From contig JABVXU010000130.1 in NCBI GenBank assembly GCA_013365365.1, positions 62,001-126,000 of the forward strand: a stretch of 64,000 nucleotides of DNA. Direction: 5' to 3'. Source of the DNA: Cruorifilaria tuberocauda. Its lineage: Eukaryota; Nematoda; Chromadorea; Rhabditida; Onchocercidae. Positions 40,741 to 50,230 of this stretch are shown one piece after another (positions within the stretch are counted from its first letter, which is position 1; every line of letters starts with the position of its first letter). Below the pieces are notes generated by a model. That model was not told the DNA's origin, did not search any database, and saw only the letters and a program-made list of their open reading frames with translations. The position numbers were made by a program, and so were the translations under genes.

Positions 40741-41973
40741 ATGAAGAGTATTTTGTACTTTATATCATTATTTTTCTTATTTAGCTCAGTGAGTTTATTT
40801 GCTATAGGTCAGTTTGAAGAAAAGAAAATCAATATAAGTAAGCCAATTAGTCCTTTACTTGGAGATATAGGTGTTGTGGAGCATCTAAAACAAGTTTTAC
40901 TACAAAGTAAGATTCGACAGGGAAATGTCTTGGAGCCATTCAAAAATGCAGTTGATAAGTTAGATATTGAACATATACAGAATATCAAAACTAGAAAAAC
41001 AGGAAGTAAAGAAAGGCTACACTATAATAAGAACAAAACTTTTGCAATTGAAAATGATGTAAATTTGGCAAAGAGGAATAATAAAGTTTTACTGGATTTT
41101 AGCTGGGATCTGTTAAAGAGAAGTAAAAATTGGACTACTCTAAATTTACTTAATTCTATTAACATAGGGGTTAGTAAAAATTTAACTTTCCTTGCAAGTA
41201 CTAGTCTAAGTGAAAATCCAACTTATTTGGAGGGGAATATACAAATTAATAGGGAAGTTGATATTGAAAAGAATGAACATTTTGGAAATAATATAGACGA
41301 ATTGTTAGAAGAGAAAAAGTTGCATGCCTTAGTTGCAGAAGGAGTGAAGGAATTAGATAAAGGCTCTGATATAGATGGAACTATTCCTAATAAAGATGAG
41401 AAAAGTAAACGTGAGGAAGAGAAAAATTTACAAAAGTGGATAAAATTAAGCAGAGAATCAGCGAAAGGATGGCATTATAAAGATGCACAAGATAGTGCAA
41501 TATACAAGAAACAATATGGTCTGCTTAATGAGCATCTTCCAACAGCCGTGTCTGTTACTGACTATAGTAAGCAGCTTTTTTATTGTGTTAGAAAGAACAA
41601 TTTAATTTGCTTAAGAGGAATAATGAGTAAATTAGAAAAGCTTGAGTTAACAGTTCAAGAGGTGCTGAAGTTTAGAAATAAGCTGGGAGATACTCCTCTA
41701 ATTTATGCTGTCAAGCAAGGAAGAATAGATATAGTGCGTTTCCTCTTATTACAAGGTGCTGACCCTAGAGTGATTAATAACAATCTTCAATCTCCTATTA
41801 GTATAGCGATTGAAAGAGAACGAGTTGACATAGTAAATGCGATTGCTGAGATGATGCCATGTTTTTCGGAATCTGAAGGAATAGGCAATAAAGGAGAAGA
41901 CTTAGAGATGCATAATTGGTCTATAAAGGCAAAAGAAGATAATAAATTTTGTTATAGCAAAAAAAGTGATTAA
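40741..41973 (+). CDS. exported ankyrin-repeat protein
   Basis: A 410-codon protein with a clear signal peptide (MKSILYFISLFFLFSSVSLFAIGQ). Residues 30-270 are charged and not recognised (LEEKKLHALVAEGVKELDKG). From about residue 320 there are two ankyrin repeats: FRNKLGDTPLIYAVKQGRID and IVRFLLLQGADPRV, then NNNLQSPISIAIERERVDIV, preceded by a weaker one (QLFYCVRKNNLICLRGIM). Wolbachia are rich in ankyrin proteins, but a Sec-type leader is less usual, placing this one in the periplasm, on the surface or outside. The last 8 bases overlap the pentapeptide-repeat gene. Confidence 0.85.
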   Translation: MKSILYFISLFFLFSSVSLFAIGQFEEKKINISKPISPLLGDIGVVEHLKQVLLQSKIRQGNVLEPFKNAVDKLDIEHIQNIKTRKTGSKERLHYNKNKTFAIENDVNLAKRNNKVLLDFSWDLLKRSKNWTTLNLLNSINIGVSKNLTFLASTSLSENPTYLEGNIQINREVDIEKNEHFGNNIDELLEEKKLHALVAEGVKELDKGSDIDGTIPNKDEKSKREEEKNLQKWIKLSRESAKGWHYKDAQDSAIYKKQYGLLNEHLPTAVSVTDYSKQLFYCVRKNNLICLRGIMSKLEKLELTVQEVLKFRNKLGDTPLIYAVKQGRIDIVRFLLLQGADPRVINNNLQSPISIAIERERVDIVNAIAEMMPCFSESEGIGNKGEDLEMHNWSIKAKEDNKFCYSKKSD

Positions 41974-43183
41974 GTTTTTGGTATTGATTTTTGCCTGTCA
42001 TTTGTGCTATGGGTATGTGGTGAATAATATAGAAGATCCTGTTGATAATTTTTTGAGTACTTTACATGAGGTAAAGTATGTATCTTATAGTAAACAAGAC
42101 TTTGCTAAATTTCTAATGAAGTGCCATAAAGAAGGTATACCAGAAGACTTTGGGAAAAATTTTGGCCCTAACTTAAGTGGAGCTGATTTTAGTGGGTTGT
42201 ACCTAAATAGATCCACATTTGATGGGGTTAATCTAGTTGGATCTGATTTTTCTTACACTGATTTGTCAGGTGTATCTTTTATTAAGGCTGACTTACGTGG
42301 GGCTAATTTTTCCAATGCTAATTTACAAGGTGTAAGAATAGAAAATACAGACTTAAGTTTCGCAAAATTTGTTTATACAAATTTGACGGATATTATATTG
42401 ACTCAATCTAATGTTAGTTATGCTGAGTTTATCAGCTCTAATCTAAGAAAGGTTAGAATGCACAACATAGCTGGGATACATACTAACTTTTCAAATGTAA
42501 AAATGAATTTTTCTAGTTTATTAAACTCCGATATTGGTTACGTAGACTTTAGTGATAGTGAAATAAGTAATACTGTTGTGCAAAAGAGTAATCTTGATAA
42601 TGCGATTTTTTTTGGAGTTGATTTACATGGATTAAAAGTACAATTTTCTTCATTAGAGAATTCTAATATATATGGTACAGAAATAAAGGAATCAGATTTT
42701 ACAGGTAGCGATCTTTCTAATGTTCGCCTTAGTTCTTCTATCATAACTAACAGTAACTTCAATAAGGCTAATTTAAGCAATACACAAATTTCCTATGTCA
42801 GTAGTAATAATTCAAGTTTTGTGCAATCTATACTGAATGGTTCTAAAATAAAACACTTATATGCTTATGAAGTTATCCTTCGTGATGCTGATCTATCTAA
42901 CATTGATTTCAGTTCTAGTGAACTTGACCAAGTGAATATTTCTGACTCTGACGTCCGTTACGGGAAATTTAATAATGCTAAAGTTACAAATTCTAATATG
43001 AACGGTTCTTTTTTTGATTATTCATCATTTACCTCTACAGAGATAAAAAATATAGATCTTTCAAAGGTCTCAATGTATAAGGTTAAGGTAAAAGGCTCCC
43101 AAATTGATGAGTCAACCCTTTCCCATAGCATTAGTTCTAGTGAAATAGAAAACCCAGTGTTTGCTAGTTCAATAGTGAAGTAG
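41966..43183 (+). CDS. exported pentapeptide-repeat protein
   Basis: A 405-codon protein. It starts at a GTG inside the ankyrin gene's 3' end, with leader MIKFLVLIFACHLCYG. From about residue 70 to the end it is nearly continuous five-residue repeats of the A(D/N)LSx type, e.g. GADFSGLYLNRSTFDGVNL and DLRGANFSNANLQGVRIENT, with Phe or Leu at the central position. That predicts a right-handed quadrilateral beta-helix of about 15 coils. No enzymatic domain is present. Overlap of start and stop with the ankyrin gene indicates translational coupling, so the two products probably act together. Confidence 0.9.
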   Translation: MIKFLVLIFACHLCYGYVVNNIEDPVDNFLSTLHEVKYVSYSKQDFAKFLMKCHKEGIPEDFGKNFGPNLSGADFSGLYLNRSTFDGVNLVGSDFSYTDLSGVSFIKADLRGANFSNANLQGVRIENTDLSFAKFVYTNLTDIILTQSNVSYAEFISSNLRKVRMHNIAGIHTNFSNVKMNFSSLLNSDIGYVDFSDSEISNTVVQKSNLDNAIFFGVDLHGLKVQFSSLENSNIYGTEIKESDFTGSDLSNVRLSSSIITNSNFNKANLSNTQISYVSSNNSSFVQSILNGSKIKHLYAYEVILRDADLSNIDFSSSELDQVNISDSDVRYGKFNNAKVTNSNMNGSFFDYSSFTSTEIKNIDLSKVSMYKVKVKGSQIDESTLSHSISSSEIENPVFASSIVK

Positions 43184-43690
43184 TTCAGGATCTCTTAACT
43201 AGGAGTATCTAATTCAGGCTCTATTAAGAATAGCTTCAAATCTTCTCTGCTTAATAGTAATGCTTTTAAAAAGATAAGCTTTTTTTCTCAGTAATTCAGT
43301 AATCGATAATGCACATTTTTATTCTTCAAGTGCATGTAGATTCTACTGTTGATACTTGCTGATAGATTATAGGTTTTGCCATTCAATTTTAATTGCTAAT
43401 AAATAGCAGAAAAAACTTTAATTGAAGGGTTACAAGAAGAAATATTGCAAAGCAAAGGATTTAATATAAATTACTCTCTTTGAGTTTAAAAGCATGAATC
43501 TGAAAAATGCTTGTTTTTCTTGTTCAAGATTAAGCGGAACGAAATTTATAAATATTAATTTAAATAGCTGAACCTTTAAAAAGGCTGATTCGCCTTGTGC
43601 TACTTTTAGTAGCTCCTTTCTAAGGTTACTAATCTATTGAATTCTAGTTTTGTCTGTTATAGCCTTTTGGAAGCCGACCTAAAGAAAGAA
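43184..43690 (+). pseudogene. degenerate pentapeptide-repeat coding remnants
   Basis: Directly after the stop of the pentapeptide gene the same frame continues past two more stops and reads NSGSIKNSFKSSLLNSNAF, still in five-residue periodicity. Another frame from an ATG at 43494 reads NLKNACFSCSRLSGTKFINI, then after a stop TFKKADSPCATFSSSFLRLL, and a third frame ends NSSFVCYSLLEADLKKE. These are broken pentapeptide repeats, from a longer ancestral gene or a decayed second copy. No intact gene lies in this 530-base interval. Confidence 0.55.
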
Positions 43691-43730
43691 TGAATTCTGG
43701 AAAGTTTATAATTTAGTGAGTGAGGAATTT

Positions 43731-44387
43731 ATGATATTCTTATTAAATTACTTTTTAAAATGGCAAAAAAGAGTGAATGGTATACTGTTAATTCTATCTT
43801 CTCCCTCTGGGACAGGAAAGACTACTGTATTAGAGAGGTTATTTAATCAATCAACTAACCTAGTTAGATCTATTTCTGTAACTACACGTAAACCTCGTCC
43901 TGGTGAAATAAACGGGAAAGACTATTTTTTCGTCACTGAGGAAAGGTTTCATGAATTGTGCAAGTCTGGTAAAATGCTTGAGCACGCTAAGGTCTTTAAA
44001 AATTTTTATGGTATACCAAAGGATTTTATAAAACAAAATCTAAACAATGGAGTAAGTGTCTTACTGAGTATAGATTGGCAAGGAGCATTTCATTTGTTTA
44101 AAATTATGAGAGAAAAGGTTGTGAGCATTTTTATGCTTCCTCCCTCAATAGAAGAGCTTAGGCTACGTTTGCAAAAACGTAATGCTGATAGTGCAAATGA
44201 GATAGAGTGTAGACTAGCTGAAGCTCAAAAGGAGATAAGCAAGAGAGATAAATATGATTACATAATAATCAATGATGACATTGATAAAAGTGTGAAAGAA
44301 ATAAGCTCTATATTAGAGAAAGAAAAGCTAGAAAGATCAAGAAGAAAGAAATCAAATAATAGATTTGTTAAAATATTTTCAAGTTAG
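43731..44387 (+). CDS. gmk: guanylate kinase
   Basis: A 218-codon P-loop kinase converting GMP to GDP. ILSSPSGTGKTTVLERL is the Walker A region, SVTTRKPRPGEINGKDYFFV binds GMP, and LLSIDWQGAFHL and RLQKRNADSANEIECRL form the lid. The frame opens at a GTG at 43716, but the ATG at 43731 is better since GAGG lies five bases before it. The N-terminal 20 residues are longer than usual. Acts after guaB in the guanine nucleotide route. Convergent with dksA, overlapping four bases. Confidence 0.95.
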   Translation: MIFLLNYFLKWQKRVNGILLILSSPSGTGKTTVLERLFNQSTNLVRSISVTTRKPRPGEINGKDYFFVTEERFHELCKSGKMLEHAKVFKNFYGIPKDFIKQNLNNGVSVLLSIDWQGAFHLFKIMREKVVSIFMLPPSIEELRLRLQKRNADSANEIECRLAEAQKEISKRDKYDYIIINDDIDKSVKEISSILEKEKLERSRRKKSNNRFVKIFSS

Positions 44388-44767
44388 TCTTCAATATTAT
44401 ATGCATTTTTTTCCCTTTCTAATTTCTCTTGCTCTTCAATGCAATATATAGCAAACGGATTAGCTTTAAGTCTTTCAGCTCCTATTTCTTCTCCTGTTCT
44501 TTCACAATAGCCGTATGTGCCCAATTTTATTTTTTTTAGTGCATCTTTGATTTTTTCTTTTCTCTCTTTTCTGAGCTTAATTAATCTTTCATTTCCATTA
44601 TCTTCGTCAGAATAGTATGCACTTTCTTCTAGTTGATGCTTCTCCATCTCAGCAAGCATTGATTGCAGTTTTAAACTGAAGTATTCAATCTGTTTCACAC
44701 TCATATATTCTTCATTTTCTGATGGAGCATAGTCTTCTGGTAACTTTATTTTTGGTAATTCTTTCAT
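44384..44767 (-). CDS. dksA: DksA/TraR-family transcription factor
   Basis: A 127-codon RNA-polymerase secondary-channel protein. The N-terminal coiled coil (about 25-90) has the acidic tip SDEDNGNERLIKLRKERKEKI. The C-terminal zinc-finger region reads GYCERTGEEIGAERLKANPFAIYCIEEQEKLE. Only two of the four classical zinc cysteines remain (the second of each CxxC pair is Thr or Glu). Alphaproteobacterial DksA proteins often lack some of these, so the fold may not need zinc. It mediates growth-rate and stress control of transcription. Confidence 0.92.
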   Translation of the reverse strand: MKELPKIKLPEDYAPSENEEYMSVKQIEYFSLKLQSMLAEMEKHQLEESAYYSDEDNGNERLIKLRKERKEKIKDALKKIKLGTYGYCERTGEEIGAERLKANPFAIYCIEEQEKLEREKNAYNIED

Positions 44768-44847
44768 GATTTAATCGTTTATTAAGTAATCAATATACTA
44801 TCTCAAAGCAAACACTATAATTTATAATAAATCTTTAAAAGCCTAGC

Positions 44848-45498
44848 ATGATCAGCTCAATAAGAAGGTTAGTGGCAAGTAATAGTGATCTCATCTATGT
44901 AATATGTATCTTCATTGTAATGTTAAGTTTATCTTCACTCACACTTGGGAATGACAGTGAACAAGAAACTATGTTAGCATTGATATGGATATGTGCTGCG
45001 TTTGTTCTGCAAATCTCTACAAGCAATTTATTTGCTCCTGATTATCGTGATGGAATATTAGAGCAGATCTTTATACAACCGTTTTCCTCTAAGCTTATGA
45101 TTATTTACAAAATTTTTATTCACTGGGTATTATTTGGATTTCCGATTGCAGTAATTTCTTTTGTATTTAGCTCCGTAGTTTTAGGCACTGGTGTTAAATA
45201 CTCGATGATAGTTGGTTTGTCTTTATTACTCAATATGCTGATAGTAATTAATATCTCAGCTACTGGGAATGCATTAATGATTGGTCGAAATAGTTTCTTA
45301 GCATCAGGAGTACCACAAGTCCTTATTTTACCAATCATAATGCCAACTTTTGTGTATTTCAAATTGCTAGTTCAGTTTGAAAGTTTATCTCTGAGTATTC
45401 ATACATTACTTATTACTGCTTTAATTTTTTTAATTATGATGATTAACAGCACTATAGCTGTCTATATGGCATTAAAGTTTGCTATAGAACAGGACTAA
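44848..45498 (+). CDS. ccmB: heme exporter protein B
   Basis: A 216-codon membrane subunit of the CcmABCD heme-handling ABC transporter for cytochrome c maturation. LFAPDYRDGILEQIFIQPFS near residue 70 is the diagnostic cytoplasmic block, and six hydrophobic segments follow. NALMIGRNSFLASGVPQVLILPIIMPTFVY is the other conserved stretch. Slightly short but normal. ccmA is not adjacent. It is consistent with a cytochrome-based respiratory chain. Confidence 0.94.
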   Translation: MISSIRRLVASNSDLIYVICIFIVMLSLSSLTLGNDSEQETMLALIWICAAFVLQISTSNLFAPDYRDGILEQIFIQPFSSKLMIIYKIFIHWVLFGFPIAVISFVFSSVVLGTGVKYSMIVGLSLLLNMLIVINISATGNALMIGRNSFLASGVPQVLILPIIMPTFVYFKLLVQFESLSLSIHTLLITALIFLIMMINSTIAVYMALKFAIEQD

Positions 45499-45511
45499 AA
45501 GTTTCTCATTC

Positions 45512-46166
45512 CTATGAAAAAAATCTATTTTTAGTAAAGTCTAAACTTACTAAATATATTTCTGTAGATTCAGATCTACTTGATCTTGGTTTAAAGTATT
45601 TTACTATTTTGAATATTTTTTTTAATTCGTTACAAAAGTCCATATCAGATTCACCTTGAAAAACTTTTACTACAAATTTGCCACCGCAGGCTAGGCAATA
45701 ATTTGCAAGATTAAGTGCTAATTTACATAAAAACATGATCCTAATATGATCTAATGATCTTACACCACAAGATTCCGGAGCCATATCAGACAGAATTACG
45801 TCAAATCTTTGATCCTTAAGTCTTTCTTTTAAAATTTCAAGCTCATTTACAATATCACACTTTATGTACTCTACTCCATCAATCAAGTTGACTTGTTTTG
45901 TATCAATTGCAACTACATTAGCTCCTTTCTGTGACGCAACTTGTGACCAACCTCCAGGAAAAGCACCAAGGTCAATGACTTTCTGCCCTCTTTGGAATAA
46001 TTTAAATTTATTATCTATCTCTATCAACTTGTATGCTGAGCGTGATCTATAGCCATCCTTGCTGGTTCTTTGCACATATTTATCATTTAAATGACGACAT
46101 AACCATCTAGTTGAAGATATTTTCCGCCCTTTAGCTGTTTTTACTCTAGTTTTTATTGCTGTACAT
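45512..46166 (-). CDS. rlmE: 23S rRNA 2'-O-ribose methyltransferase RlmE, 5' end frameshifted
   Basis: RrmJ/FtsJ-type SAM methyltransferase for U2552 of 23S rRNA. SRSAYKLIEIDNKF holds the catalytic Lys, DLGAFPGGWSQVA the SAM site, ILSDMAPESCGV the Asp, VVKVFQG the second Lys and SSRSESTEIYLV the Glu. The frame from the GTG at 46075 (187 codons) has all four. However, the conserved N-terminus TRVKTAKGRKISSTRWLCRH lies upstream in the same frame with no ATG, GTG or TTG before a stop. An ATG at 46166 is one base out of frame. One fewer base in the T5 run at 46150-46154 would join it. Confidence 0.85.
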
Positions 46167-46819
46167 AAAAATCATCTATTACCGATTATAGCTTTTAGCT
46201 CTTTCTTGACTACTCTTTTACTAATGTGTATGAGTACTTTCTTAACTATTCTTGTAAGTTATTGTTTTAAATGGATGTAACTTATTCTTAATAGTAGATT
46301 TACTTTGAATATTTTGAAGTTCTCTTTAATCCTTTTTGCATCTTTCTAAAACTAGCTGATTATTACTTTGTCTTATATACTGCTGTTACCTATTTCATTA
46401 TTATTACTGGTCTTAATATTAAACTATATGCAGATGTTCCTTCTCCTTTGAATTGGTTATACTATTTGAATTAACATTATAGCAAACCATTTTATCGTTC
46501 AATTATCATTGATATCTTTATATACTCTTATAAATTTGATGTTCTCTTCTAAAGAAGGTACAAGCACGTTATCACCTTTTCTTTCTCTATTTTGCTTTAT
46601 CACATTATCTGCTTTGTTTTTGACCTGATGTAACTTTTGTGTTTTTCTAGGTGTTTTTTATAAACTGATTGAAAGCAATTAGTAATTAAGTGAAATACAG
46701 TGCTACTACTATATCAATAGTAATGAAGTAAAGTAACTCCTTGTTTAAGTCAATTTAAGTTAATCTAACAAAGCCTATTGCAATTCAACCAATTGACGTA
46801 TAAGCTTTAAATAAAGCCT
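46167..46819. other. gene-free region with a minus-strand protein-like remnant
   Basis: A 52-codon open stretch without a proper start runs from 46657 down to 46499 on the minus strand. It reads KTPRKTQKLHQVKNKADNVI, then VLVPSLEENIKFIRVYKDIN. The composition is that of real protein, unlike the flanks. Identity unknown. The rest of the 650 bases appears empty apart from the guaB promoter it must hold. Confidence 0.4.
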
Positions 46820-48316
46820 ATGAAAAAAATGGAAGTTTGTTATTCGTTTGACGATATACTTCTTTTACCAGCTCATTCTAACATATTACCTTGTGATACT
46901 GACACAAAGACCTATCTAACAAATAATATAGAACTCAACATTCCTCTTGTATCCTCTGCAATGGACACTGTTACTGAATCAGACTTTGCAATAACTATTG
47001 CACAACATGGGGGAATAGGCTGCATACATAAAAACTTATCGATAGAGGAGCAAGTTTCAGAGGTAAAAAGGGTAAAAGAGTATGAAAGCTGGATCGTATA
47101 CAATCCAATTACAATTTCACCAAATAAAACAGTTGCAGAAGCAATTTTACTAATGAGAGAACACAATTATTCTGGCATTCCTGTAGTTGATCAACATAAG
47201 TTAGTTGGTATTCTCACTAATCGAGATGTAAAATTTATTGAAGGCCGAGGTATAAATATAAAAGTTTCTGAGGTAATGACAAAAGACAAGTTAATTACAG
47301 TCCGTGAACAAGAAGTAGACAGTACTTCAGCAATGAGGTTGCTACACGCGAATAGAATAGAAAAGCTTTTAGTTATAGACGAAAATTCTTGTTGTATAGG
47401 ACTAATCACAGTTAAGGATATCGAAAAATATAATAGATATCCTAATTCATGCAAAGATAGTAAAGGGCGATTAAGAGTTGCTGCTGCAATTGGTACTGGT
47501 AAAAAGGATGGCATCGAAAGATGTGAAGCTTTGATCGGGAAAGAAATTGATGCGATTATTGTAGATACTGCTCATGGTCATTCCGAAAATGTTATTAATA
47601 CTATTAAGGAAATAAAAGCTATGTACCCAAATATACAGCTAGTAGGTGGAAATATTGCTACAAAAGAAGCTGCTGAAGCTTTAATTGATGTAGGAGTTGA
47701 CGCAGTAAAAGTTGGTATAGGGCCTGGGTCGATCTGTACAACAAGGATAGTTACTGGTGTTGGTGTCCCACAGTTTTCCGCAATTCAGAACATTGCAGAA
47801 GTATGCAAGGCAAGAAAAATAAGATTAATTGCTGATGGTGGTATAAAATGCTCAGGAGATATTGCAAAAGCTATTGCAGCAGGTGCTGATTCTGTAATGA
47901 TTGGTTCACTCTTTGCAGGTACTAATGAAAGCCCAGGTGAGGTTATCACATGCAATGGCAGAACGTACAAAAGCTATCGAGGGATGGGGTCTATTAGCGC
48001 AATGAAAAGAGGCTCAGCTAGCCGTTATTTTCAGAATAAAGATTCAAAACTAAAATTAGTACCACAAGGAGTAGAAGGGAAAGTTCCATTCAAAGGTCCT
48101 GCTTCAGAGGTAATCCATCAGCTAATTGGCGGATTGCAGGCTGCAATGGGTTATACTGGTAACAGGAATATAGAAGAAATGAGAAAAAATTGCAAATTTA
48201 TCACTATCACTGCATCAGGATTAAGAGAAAGCCATGCTCATGATATAGTTATCACACAAAACGATCTAAATTACACATATCAAATACCTAATTCATCAGT
48301 ATCTGATTTAGAGTAA
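46820..48316 (+). CDS. guaB: inosine-5'-monophosphate dehydrogenase
   Basis: A 498-codon enzyme for the first committed step from IMP to GMP. The TIM barrel starts [16 protein letters not shown] and is interrupted at about 95-210 by a tandem CBS (Bateman) regulatory module ([25 protein letters not shown]). [19 protein letters not shown] contains the catalytic Cys near residue 306. [20 protein letters not shown] and [14 protein letters not shown] bind the nucleotide, and the flap is complete. gmk, nearby, acts later in the same route. Confidence 0.97.
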   Translation: MKKMEVCYSFDDILLLPAHSNILPCDTDTKTYLTNNIELNIPLVSSAMDTVTESDFAITIAQHGGIGCIHKNLSIEEQVSEVKRVKEYESWIVYNPITISPNKTVAEAILLMREHNYSGIPVVDQHKLVGILTNRDVKFIEGRGINIKVSEVMTKDKLITVREQEVDSTSAMRLLHANRIEKLLVIDENSCCIGLITVKDIEKYNRYPNSCKDSKGRLRVAAAIGTGKKDGIERCEALIGKEIDAIIVDTAHGHSENVINTIKEIKAMYPNIQLVGGNIATKEAAEALIDVGVDAVKVGIGPGSICTTRIVTGVGVPQFSAIQNIAEVCKARKIRLIADGGIKCSGDIAKAIAAGADSVMIGSLFAGTNESPGEVITCNGRTYKSYRGMGSISAMKRGSASRYFQNKDSKLKLVPQGVEGKVPFKGPASEVIHQLIGGLQAAMGYTGNRNIEEMRKNCKFITITASGLRESHAHDIVITQNDLNYTYQIPNSSVSDLE

Positions 48317-48682
48317 AATTCATGTGATCGCGCCTCTGTTTGTATCGAAATAACAATTCTCATTTAGTCTAGCCAGAATAACTATTGAATGTTTGCTAAG
48401 TAGAAGAAAAAATGAATATAATTTCGGTTTCTACTCTTTTCTCATAATAGATGCCAATAATTTTTTTCATGATGCTTATCCAGGAGTACTTTCTAAGTTT
48501 AGAAAAACTTAAAAGACACGTATAAATCTATCAAAAACATCGTGTTTTTACCTAGTTTACTACTAAGTTTAGGTTAAAAAATTTTAAAAACAGATACTGA
48601 TACTGTTAGCTTTAAAGAAGTAAGTTGCTGAAATTGTTAAGTAAATTCTTTATTCAGCTACTTCCTAACGTTAACGATTGCC
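48317..48682. other. gene-free spacer guaB / uracil-DNA glycosylase
   Basis: About 365 bases between convergent genes. I see no gene or clear terminator. Confidence 0.5.
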
Positions 48683-49459
48683 TCACAAAATACCAGTACA
48701 GTTGCTATCAAGATACTCTCTGATCATCTTCAAATCCTTCCAAGCTAAACGTTTCTGTGCTGGTTGACGAAGTAAGTAGGCTGGATGGAACATAGCAACT
48801 GTAGTAATTGAATGAAATAAGTATTGATTAGTATAAGCATGAAACTTACCACGCATGGCAGATATAGTTTCTGTGTTGTTAAGAAGGCTATAGCATGCAA
48901 TTCCTCCTAATAAGATCAGAATTTGTGGTGAAACTAGTACAATATGCTTCTCAACAAATGGCTTACACATGTCAATCTCCAAATCAGTTGGTTTCCTATT
49001 ACCTGGTGGACGCCAAAATATAACATTGCTTATATATACTTTAGTACGATCTAGGTTTATTGCACTTAACATTCTATCAAGCAGTATTCCACTCATACCA
49101 CAAAATGGTATGCCTTGTAGATCCTCATTCATACCTGGAGCTTCACCAATAAGCATAATTTTTGCATTTGGATTACCATCAGAAAAAACAGTGTTAGTGG
49201 ATGTCTTTTTTATCTCACAACCTTCAAATGATGAAACTGTATTTTTTAATTCCTCTATACTATTACATTTACTGGCAAGTTTTCTTGCTTCAATTACACG
49301 GTCACTTGGAAACATGAATTGCCGTTTTCTTTCTTGATCCCTCCTATCAACATCATTGGACTGTATAAGTTTATCACTTCTTTCTTCTATTTCTTTTAGA
49401 GAGCAATCAATACCTTCCTCATGGTAAAATTTTAATAACTCAAGATCTTTATCACTCAT
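48683..49459 (-). CDS. uracil-DNA glycosylase, family 4 type
   Basis: A 258-codon base-excision repair enzyme. Motif 1 is GEAPGMNEDLQGIPFCGMSG, with SNVIFWRPPGNRKPT in the middle, and motif 2 is HPAYLLRQPAQKR. An N-terminal extension of about 80 residues precedes CNSIEELKNTVSSFEGCEIK, whose two cysteines, with CKPFVE and a later Cys in IACYSLL, could hold the 4Fe-4S cluster typical of family 4. This fits the phage-polymerase-like annotation common in alphaproteobacteria. The start overlaps def by eight bases. Confidence 0.9.
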   Translation of the reverse strand: MSDKDLELLKFYHEEGIDCSLKEIEERSDKLIQSNDVDRRDQERKRQFMFPSDRVIEARKLASKCNSIEELKNTVSSFEGCEIKKTSTNTVFSDGNPNAKIMLIGEAPGMNEDLQGIPFCGMSGILLDRMLSAINLDRTKVYISNVIFWRPPGNRKPTDLEIDMCKPFVEKHIVLVSPQILILLGGIACYSLLNNTETISAMRGKFHAYTNQYLFHSITTVAMFHPAYLLRQPAQKRLAWKDLKMIREYLDSNCTGIL

Positions 49460-49988
49460 ATCGCCTCTTAACTTTTTGTGCCTTCCTCATAGCCATATTG
49501 TGCTTCAATCTAGATAAATGTTTAATATATAATATACCATTCAAGTGGTCTATCTCATGCTGAATACATCTTGCAAGCCAACCGCAAGCTTTCAGTGTTT
49601 TTACCTCATTATTTAAATTTTTATATTTCACAGTCAGGTACTTTGGACGCTTAATTTCATAATTTTGCTCAGGAATTGAAAGACATCCTTCTTTGAGAAT
49701 TATTTGTTCATCAGACAATTCCATAATTTCAGGATTAATCATACAAAACTTACCTATCGACTCATGCCCTGCTGATCGACTTTCGATATCTTCTAGATAG
49801 ACATCCATAACAAAAACTCTTTTTAACACTCCAACCTGTACTGCAGCAAGGCCAAAACCTTCCGCATTGTACATAGTTTCAAACATGTCATTTACTAATT
49901 CTATGATTTTATCATTTATATCATCTACTTGACTGGCACGTGTGGTTAACTTTTCATGTGGGAAAATTAGAATTTTCAGTTTAGACAT
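49452..49988 (-). CDS. def: peptide deformylase
   Basis: A 178-codon metalloenzyme that removes the formyl group from nascent proteins. All three motifs are intact: GFGLAAVQVG (motif 1), EGCLSIP with the metal-ligand Cys (motif 2), and QHEIDHLNG with two His ligands and the catalytic Glu (motif 3). It is the first gene of a two-gene unit with the glycosylase. fmt, its common neighbour, is absent. Confidence 0.97.
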   Translation of the reverse strand: MSKLKILIFPHEKLTTRASQVDDINDKIIELVNDMFETMYNAEGFGLAAVQVGVLKRVFVMDVYLEDIESRSAGHESIGKFCMINPEIMELSDEQIILKEGCLSIPEQNYEIKRPKYLTVKYKNLNNEVKTLKACGWLARCIQHEIDHLNGILYIKHLSRLKHNMAMRKAQKVKRRYE

Positions 49989-50230
49989 AATACTATAATT
50001 TTACTAGTTTTTCTTCCCATTCTATCCAATATTTAGGTATAAAAATGTTGATGCATTTCTACAACAGAAATATAAATTAAAAGCAATCCATAACTTAAAT
50101 GATATTCTATAATTAATCAACTACTGTATTCTACAGTAATAATAAAACCAAAAAAAATATTTTTTGTTTTAGATACAGGTAGAATAGAGATTATTCCTAA
50201 TTGTTGAGATCAGTAATAACTCAGATATAA

